Source: Lepturacanthus savala
Lineage: Eukaryota; Chordata; Actinopteri; Scombriformes; Trichiuridae
Direction: 5' to 3'
NCBI GenBank assembly: GCA_030544235.1
Contig: CM060468.1
Span: 7,973,758 to 8,037,757 of the forward strand
Length of the DNA: 64,000 nt
Position 1 is the first letter of the stretch, and every line of letters begins with the position of its first letter. The translations under genes and the position numbers were made by a program. The notes under the pieces were generated by a model. The model searched no databases and was not told where the DNA came from. It saw only the letters and a program-made list of their open reading frames with translations. Positions 57,516 to 64,000 of this stretch are shown here, in pieces.

Positions 57516-57575
57516 CTTGCTGTTATCCATCATGAACCACAGCCAACTGATTTCAGCTAATACGCAGCATTCCAT
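57516..57575 (-). CDS. fli1: candidate alternative first coding exon of fli1
   Basis: A 60-nt frame, MECCVLAEISWLWFMMDNSK, ends AACAGCAAG|gtaag. This is the same AAG|gtaag phase-0 donor as canonical exon 1, so splicing to exon 2 (46608) gives MDNSK-EALSVVSEDQ in place of MDGTIK-EALSVVSEDQ. The product would be 464 aa, or 450 if translation began at the inner methionine (MDNSK). A TATA-like box lies about 135 nt upstream. The related gene ERG is known to use several alternative first exons spliced to the equivalent exon, which makes this plausible. There is no expression evidence here and the reading frame is short enough to be chance. Confidence 0.5.
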
Positions 57576-57707
57576 TTTTTTTTCTCTCCCCCCTTTACCG
57601 TAGACTAGACTCTACCTAAAGCGACGCTGCAAAGAAGGGAGCCGACAAAAAAAAAGTTTAATACTTTTCGAGTGCAAAAATATCTAAGACCTCGAGTAAC
57701 AGCTTTG

Positions 57708-57725
57708 AATATATATATATATAAA
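57708..57725 (-). promoter_or_regulatory. TATA-like box upstream of the alternative fli1 exon
   Basis: On the fli1 strand this reads ctttatatatatatatattc, about 135 nt before the candidate alternative ATG. A start near 57680 would leave a 5' UTR of about 100 nt. It could instead be a plain TA microsatellite. Confidence 0.3.
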
Positions 57726-60700
57726 GTGCAATAAGTCACAAAAACGTCCTGCAAACGTGTGCAGGACGCGCACACGTTTGCTTTTAATCGACTTCGGTTG
57801 CAAATCATCCAATTTCACCCTGTCCCGCGCGTCAATGATATACATAAAACAAGTGGAAACGATCGATAGTCTCTTTGAACGCGCACATGCACCGTTTTTC
57901 CCGATCAGGACTTTTTTTTAAGAAAACTAAACGACAATCACGTATTTGTTTCTCACTCACCTGTCGTTCTACCGTGTCGGTTGTTTCGATCAGTTCGATT
58001 GAATCACTCCTCCGAATTTCTATAACCGATAATTAGTCCCCGTCCGAGGCAAAGCCGTTTTTTTTTCTCTCCCCAAATGACGGTGATGACAGTGAGTTAT
58101 TTAGAAAGGGGGCGAAAAAAAGGAGCGTCGGGTGTTTGAATGGAAATGCTCCTAAAATGAGAGAGCCGCGACCAATGAGCAGCGAGAGAAAACCTCCCCT
58201 TGCCTGCAGTGTGAGGCCACTGAACCATGAAATAAGGGAAAAGCAGCCACAGAAAGCGCCCCATAAATCTGCTTTATAAAGTCCCTTTTCAGACAATTGT
58301 TGATAGTAATAATTATACTTTTGTAGTTGTTTTATTGGCGTTAATTCCCGAATTTGCACAACACTGGACGCTTCTCAAACAGCCGTGATGCAGGACGATA
58401 TCTTTAAATTAAAAAAATATACACAGACTTTATTGTAACGCCAATATTTCTCACCTGTCAACTGTTCTTCGCGCTTTGATGCAGAGAATCTGCTTAATAT
58501 TTGTTGTGCTATAACCACAGGAAACGTTTTACGTGACAGATGTGCGGCTCAATTAATGACGTGCGTGAGTATCAAACATGATGTGCGGGGATATTTCTGG
58601 AAAACAATAGAAAGTCATCTTGAGTTTCACGCCTCTCGATGGACGCTCCACGTGTCAGTTATTTGCTCTTTGTGTATATCACGCGTTTATTTGTTTGTTT
58701 GTTTTTTTTAAATAAATAATCAACTATCAGCATTTATCCAATAAATCATTTTTTTCCAGATTTCACGGTGACGGATCCCGCAGGAACAGCAGCGCAACGC
58801 GCACAGTTCCTCTGGGTTTGTGTCTTTTCCTGCTCAGTTGACCCCACTCAGTTCACTAACTTCATTTCCTTCACATTGCCCTCATCTTCTCCCCCCCCCT
58901 TTAAAAAAAATGAAAAAGGATGTGGGGTAATTCACGGTGCGCAGAGTCGCCCAGCCATGGCATTTTACAGCCCCATCAAGGTCGCTATTCCACGTAACCG
59001 AAGTGAAACAGCATTTTTTTGGAGGGGTTGTTTTTTAAGATAAAGGAAACTTTAAGTTGTGTTTTTTTTCCAACACTTTTTACTTCAGAGAAGTTTAATT
59101 TGTCCCTTGGAACAAATACAATACCCGCACTCCATGTAATAACAACCCTAAAGGCAAAACTAACTGACTTTATAAGATATATATTTTTCTCTCTTGCAGG
59201 TCATCTGGTAAAAAGGTCGTCTTTCATCACCGGCTAGACCTTCTGTTTGTTGCACAGTTTCCTAATGCAATGATTAAGAACAACAACGTTGATAATAGTG
59301 TTCCCAGCATGAAACAATGGACGGAAATCCCAACATCCGTTTTACTGAAAAATGGTATTCATGGCCTGCTGTGTTGCCTTCCTCAGGATACAGTAGAATA
59401 AGTTTTCTAACACGTTTGAACAGCAACTACTAAATTCCTAAGAAAGAGAAAAATAACATAACTATATATTTGTATATGAAATGATCATTTAAAGATGCAA
59501 TATGAATAAAATCGGCTGTTTTAATGCAAAATGGCCCCGTTTAACCACAAACTGCTTTCGAGGGTGACCTCGATGACCAGAAATCTTCCAAAAGACATCA
59601 TTAAAATTACATATCAGATGCATTTACATTTAGAATGATCTGTGTGGTTTACTTATTAACACCAAAGAGACAAAATTTAATTGTTGTATTCAAGTAACCA
59701 TATAGACATATAGACCTTATCAGCTATTCAACTAAATTTCAACTAATCGATAGGTTGAATTCATTGACAAATCTGTAAAAAATGAGTTTTCCACATGCAA
59801 TGATGAAGAAGGGCCTATTTAGATCTATAACTTGCTTGAGATGTTCTCATGAATCCATTAAGATCATATCATAAGAGCAAACAGATCAATTAATCAATTG
59901 ATCGACTATGAGTGGCCAGCCCTAGTGTTTTATAGCTAGACTACACTGATAGGTCAATTGATATTTGCTGTGAACTTGTTTAAATGTGTGTTGAACTCTC
60001 GATTCATGAGGATTATTCAAACTGTGCCAGGTCATCAGAGGTTTCCCAATTGACCTTCTGGGATCGTCTAAACTTTCTCATTGGTTTGTCCTGTGTAGCA
60101 AAACCTCATGAAAGAAAAACAAGCAGAATATATTTGCTATTTGCCTCTTGTCTGGTTGTTTCATCAAACCTCACACCACCCAGCAAGGCTTGGTTTTTTT
60201 TTTTGTCCTTTACCATGGTATTGACATTACACATGGAATGTGGACTGTGGTGCTTCTGGTGAAGGGCTGAGGCGAGACTCTGGTCGGCGCTGTGCAGTTG
60301 TCTTCTGCTGTTATTTAGCTGCATGCGTTTTAATATCGTTGCAAAGCAGACTCTCTCCCCTCGTGCGACGATAAGCGGGTTTAATCCAATTCCGTGGCGA
60401 GGCCAAACAATCTGCTATCAACAGTTTCTCCATAGGCGGCCAGTCAGCTGCCAGTCTTTCCTCACTGGTCACATTTTCAGAGAGTTCTTTCTCCTGGGAT
60501 TCCACCAAAAAACACTTGTATTTGAAATGATGTGGGCAACCTACAGACATCTGTGATTACATCTGCGTAGAGTAAATGAAGCTCCTTACTCTGAACTGTA
60601 ATGAGTTATTTATTTAGTTTGAAGGGGCTACCGAGAGATGATCTAGAGATGGAGATTGGTCCCATTCCAGACCCTTTTTTTTTTCTTTCTCCCTCCTCTC

Positions 60701-61324
60701 AGGGGAGAGAGAAAATGGCAGTGTGGCACCAGGGAAGGCAGGGCAGAATATCAAATCTTTTCACGCGAGATTGGAGAAGCATGCCACAGAGCTTGTGTGC
60801 AAAAGAGTCGATGTTTTGTCACCTTTGTAGAAGTTTGTAATAAAAAAGAATTGTATGGAGAAACAGGACACGACTTGGAGCTCCAAGAGGGTCTGCAACC
60901 TCTGTCAACATCTGTATAACAAACTCTAGTGATGACAAAGTTACCGCTTCACTATGTTAAAAGAAATATAAAAAGGGTCAGCTCGACTAAACAAGTGGTA
61001 TCAACACAAGTGAAAGATTGCGAAACCAAAAAAGTCAAACAAACTTATCTCCACTGAAAATAAGCCACACAGAGCACAGACAGCGGCCCACTCACGTTTG
61101 CGGCCATAATTAGCAAGGGGAAGTATTAAATTAAAGCTAGGCAGTCATTTTATGAGGCGAGCATTTATGAAGGTAATAGCATCCCTATAAATTAACGACC
61201 TCCCTATGCCTCCTGATGTGTCGCCACTTTTCCACTCTCTGGGCCCAGAGAAAAACCTCTGATATTACCTTATCTGTTCAGTCCTGGTATTCTTGCCCTG
61301 GGGGTGGGTGGGTGGCTGAGGGAT

Positions 61325-61342
61325 GGGGGGGGGGGGGGGGGG
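61325..61342. repeat. poly-G run, 18 nt
   Basis: G18 following a gggtgggtgggtggctgagg stretch in fli1 upstream DNA. Confidence 0.93.
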
Positions 61343-61739
61343 TTAAGCACAGAGATGAGAGCTTAGGAGACGTTTTGGGGGAACAACATATGGTGTCGAG
61401 ACAAAATGCGCGTTGTCATTACAGATAATATGTTCTGGTATGCGCTTCATCCAGAGAGCTATGAGAGAGTCCACATGCGTGGCCCGTCTGCGCTTTATGC
61501 TCAGTGTGCGTGCCCACAATTACTTATCACAACACCCCCCCGCCGAAAAAAAAAAGATGGTGAATTTTCTCTGCTCTGAGGGTAAATATGTGGATTTCCC
61601 AAACCACTTATCTTATGTCAATTCAGCTGTAAGTGCGGACACACCCTGCCTCTGCTGCAGACTGGGCATGGGAAACCAAGGTGCTTCCCTTACATTTTAA
61701 ATCACTCTCAGTTGCCAATGGGGTGGAGGTGGGGGTTGA

Positions 61740-61755
61740 GGGGGGGGGGGGGGGG
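61740..61755. repeat. poly-G run, 16 nt
   Basis: G16 preceded by ggggtggaggtgggggttga; a poly-A18 run lies 65 bp further on at 61820-61840. Confidence 0.92.
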
Positions 61756-62504
61756 AAGAGTCATCCCTACACGAACAACACATGGCTGAAATAAAGCCCC
61801 TGAAAATGACTGCTCCCGTGGAAAAAAAAAAAAAAAAAAAGCAGGGCGAGCAAGCAGGCTCGGGAGGGGAAAGCGGTGCCATTTAGAAGGCCTAAATCAT
61901 CCCCTGAACTATAAATCCACTGACCGCTCATCATTCAGCAGCATTTTAAAAAGCCCTTAAAGAAAAACACTGGGTGAAATGAATATGCTGTCACCTCTCA
62001 TTTGGTTCTGGCCCTCTGGCTCAATAAGAAAAGTGTTGTTCCCTGGAAGGCTGCTCGCCTGGGCTGAGCTCTCAGGTTTAGGGTTTACCCCTGTCCCGCA
62101 TTCTCAAGGCTTTTACTTTGAGGCCCGCGTCTCCCTTTCCCTCCCCCACGTCCCCCCAGACATGTCTGACAGGCTGAACTCGATGTGGGCTGCTCACCAG
62201 ACTACAAAAATCATTCATCTGTGCCTTCAGACGGTCAAATCTGGATCTAATAAAGGGGGCTTGCCTATTGATCCTATTCATACGCGGACGCAGTGCCTCC
62301 TCTCGCCACTGGAGGGCTCTCTGGATCAAGATAGCGGCAGCTCCTTGAAGAGGCCCTTGTTTGTAATGAGAGCCATTAAGAGCAAGTATATTTTATTTGC
62401 GTGAATTGTCACACACACAGATTTATGATGAAATGTTCATTCCTTCAGTGAATCTAAATGTACTTTTCTATTATGTCATGATGTGCATATGTACCTGTGA
62501 TTTA

Positions 62505-62960
62505 GATTAGATTTGATGTACTTTATTCATCCCACAACGGGGGAAATTTAGTTGTTATAGCAATTATCAAAAAAAAGGAAAAAGAAATGAGGTAAAGGAG
62601 GTTAAAAAATAACCTAATAAGCAACTCAACGTGATAAACAATAACAACAAAATCAATTTTCAACCCAGGAATGTGCAAAAAGAAACAAGTACTGAGGATA
62701 TAAAATAAGGTGGTTGATGTAAAGGTATTTAAAGGTAAAGTGACAAATGGTGTAAAAGATATTGATAATATATAATAAAGTACTACTACATCAGTCGGCA
62801 TGGGGGGAGAATGATGGAAAAAATGTCCATTTATGTAATAAATCTATTAAATATTGCAACTACAGTAAGTGACAGCAGTGACTATAACATGGGTTAGTTA
62901 ATGCAGATGTTGCAGAGCCTGACAACAGTTGGGATGAAGGATCCAACTGTGCACAATTAA
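62505..62960. repeat. decayed fish retroelement-like repeat
   Basis: It contains tttgatgtactttattcatc then ccacaacgggggaaatttag and, 350 bp later, gagcctgacaacagttggga then tgaagga. Both blocks are typical of a repeat found in many fish genomes with a cttta-ttgatcc...ggaaattca terminus. No coding capacity remains. Confidence 0.55.
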
Positions 62961-64000
62961 AACCTCAAGTGATTGACATCTGCAAGATTAACATGTTTGT
63001 TTCCCATCCTGGACTGTGTGAAACTTGAAAGAAAAAAAGAGAAAGAAAAAAAAAACAGGCCATCATGTGGGGTTATTGAGGCCAAAGACAAACAGCAGCA
63101 GCCTCCCCTTCACCTGTGGCACAAACAAACATGTGAAACAGGAAACACATGCTGTCGTGCGCTGACTCGGTGCCAGCCAGATGAGAGCGGGACATTGTTT
63201 CTCCGTCTCACGGGCAGAACGAACGTAACAGGCCACAAAATAACATATATCCTCAACACAGGCGATGGACGAGGCAAGGAAAGCATGTAGAGAGAGAGAG
63301 AAAGAGAGAGAGAGAGACAGTGAGAAGAAGAGTGAGTCACAGTCACTTTTAGGGTTGTGTGTTTATGTGTGGGTGAGGGCACTACCCCAAACGCCTAGGC
63401 TAACCACATGCATTCCACGCCAGGTCTTAAAGAGACAGAGCGACGCTGTCATCATGGGTATTTGGGGAGTAAAGTGTTAACACATGGCGAGGGCCATTTG
63501 AGACGGCTGGTGAGACCCACAGAAGCCAGTAGGTGGCCGTGCCAGCTCTCTGGCTGCGTCTTGACAGAAGGAGCATTCCAAGCTCCAGCTCTAGCGTCAG
63601 ATAGTGTTTCACCCAAAAAAAAAAGAAAAAAGAAGAGATTTAGAGGTTTTCGGTTCAATCCGATGTGACAGAAACTAATTGAATGTCAAAAGACGCCTCC
63701 AAATCACACATCAAGATTTAGTTTTTTTTTTTGTTTTGTTGTGTTTGTGCCTTTTGCTGGAAATGATTGTCCAAGATGCAATTCAGAGGTCGGCTGATAG
63801 AGGGCACAGTTGAGCTGTGGAACAAGCGTGACAGCAGCAGCGGCGGTGTGTTACATCAGAAACTCTCCTCGGTACAGTGCAGCACTTTGAGTTCGCCATA
63901 TGCTTGCATGTATTATAAAAAATGTGCTCCATTAATATAACATGTCAACCTTGTTTCCTACATTACTCCTGGAGCCTTTGTAGTGACCTTTACTTTCATC

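Larger units (their letters stand above)
57726..64000. other. fli1 far-upstream DNA
   Basis: Non-coding. Repeat-free, complex stretches at about 60290-60500, 61080-61210 and 62160-62400 look like possible conserved elements. Poly-G runs lie at 61325 and 61740 and a decayed repeat at 62505. No ets1 exon is visible before the window ends. Confidence 0.55.

Overview
The window reads as nuclear DNA from a ray-finned fish, probably a spiny-rayed (percomorph) teleost. It holds two vertebrate genes, interrupted by introns, in a large AT-leaning non-coding background of microsatellites and interspersed repeats of kinds common in fish genomes. There are no operons, CRISPR arrays, phage or rRNA/tRNA genes. 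Most long open frames here are low-complexity or antisense shadows.

Layout. Positions 1-16.9 kb are non-coding. They contain microsatellites, a decayed L1-type LINE 3' end (about 8.3-8.8 kb), two tRNA-derived SINEs with recognisable target-site duplications (9259-9629 and 11890-12253), and a decayed fish repeat (15.4-15.7 kb). A TATA box followed by a donor-ended exon (16.93-17.09 kb) is a candidate first exon for the next gene. kcnj1 (Kir1.1/ROMK-type potassium channel) lies on + at 20021-21139, with its whole 372-codon frame in one exon behind a clean splice acceptor. Positions 21.1-29.0 kb are intergenic plus 3' UTRs. fli1 (ERG-subfamily ETS transcription factor) lies on - and is fully reconstructable as nine coding exons from 51598 down to 29047: 18+212+152+204+69+60+60+48+530 = 1353 nt, 450 aa plus stop. 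All junctions are GT-AG and all phases close. A candidate second first exon with its own TATA-like box lies about 6 kb upstream at 57516-57575. Positions 57.7-64 kb are fli1 upstream DNA with poly-G runs, a decayed retroelement-like repeat and several stretches that look like conserved regulatory elements.

The genes are convergent (kcnj1 > < fli1), the same relative arrangement as human FLI1 and KCNJ1 on 11q24. ETS1 would be expected to the right and kcnj5 to the left, but no exon of either is visible. The two genes do not share a pathway: one is an epithelial/ionocyte K+ channel, the other an endothelial and blood-lineage regulator. Their linkage is old synteny rather than functional coupling.

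The most interesting points are: (i) the possible alternative fli1 N-terminus; (ii) a GT-repeat in place of a polypyrimidine tract at the fli1 exon 3 acceptor; (iii) loss of the ROMK pH-gate lysine in kcnj1, together with a histidine cluster in the C-terminal tail and loss of two trafficking motifs; (iv) unusually long uninterrupted poly-G runs around the fli1 5' region. I did not find a convincing undescribed system. Family recognition is from memory; no database search was possible.
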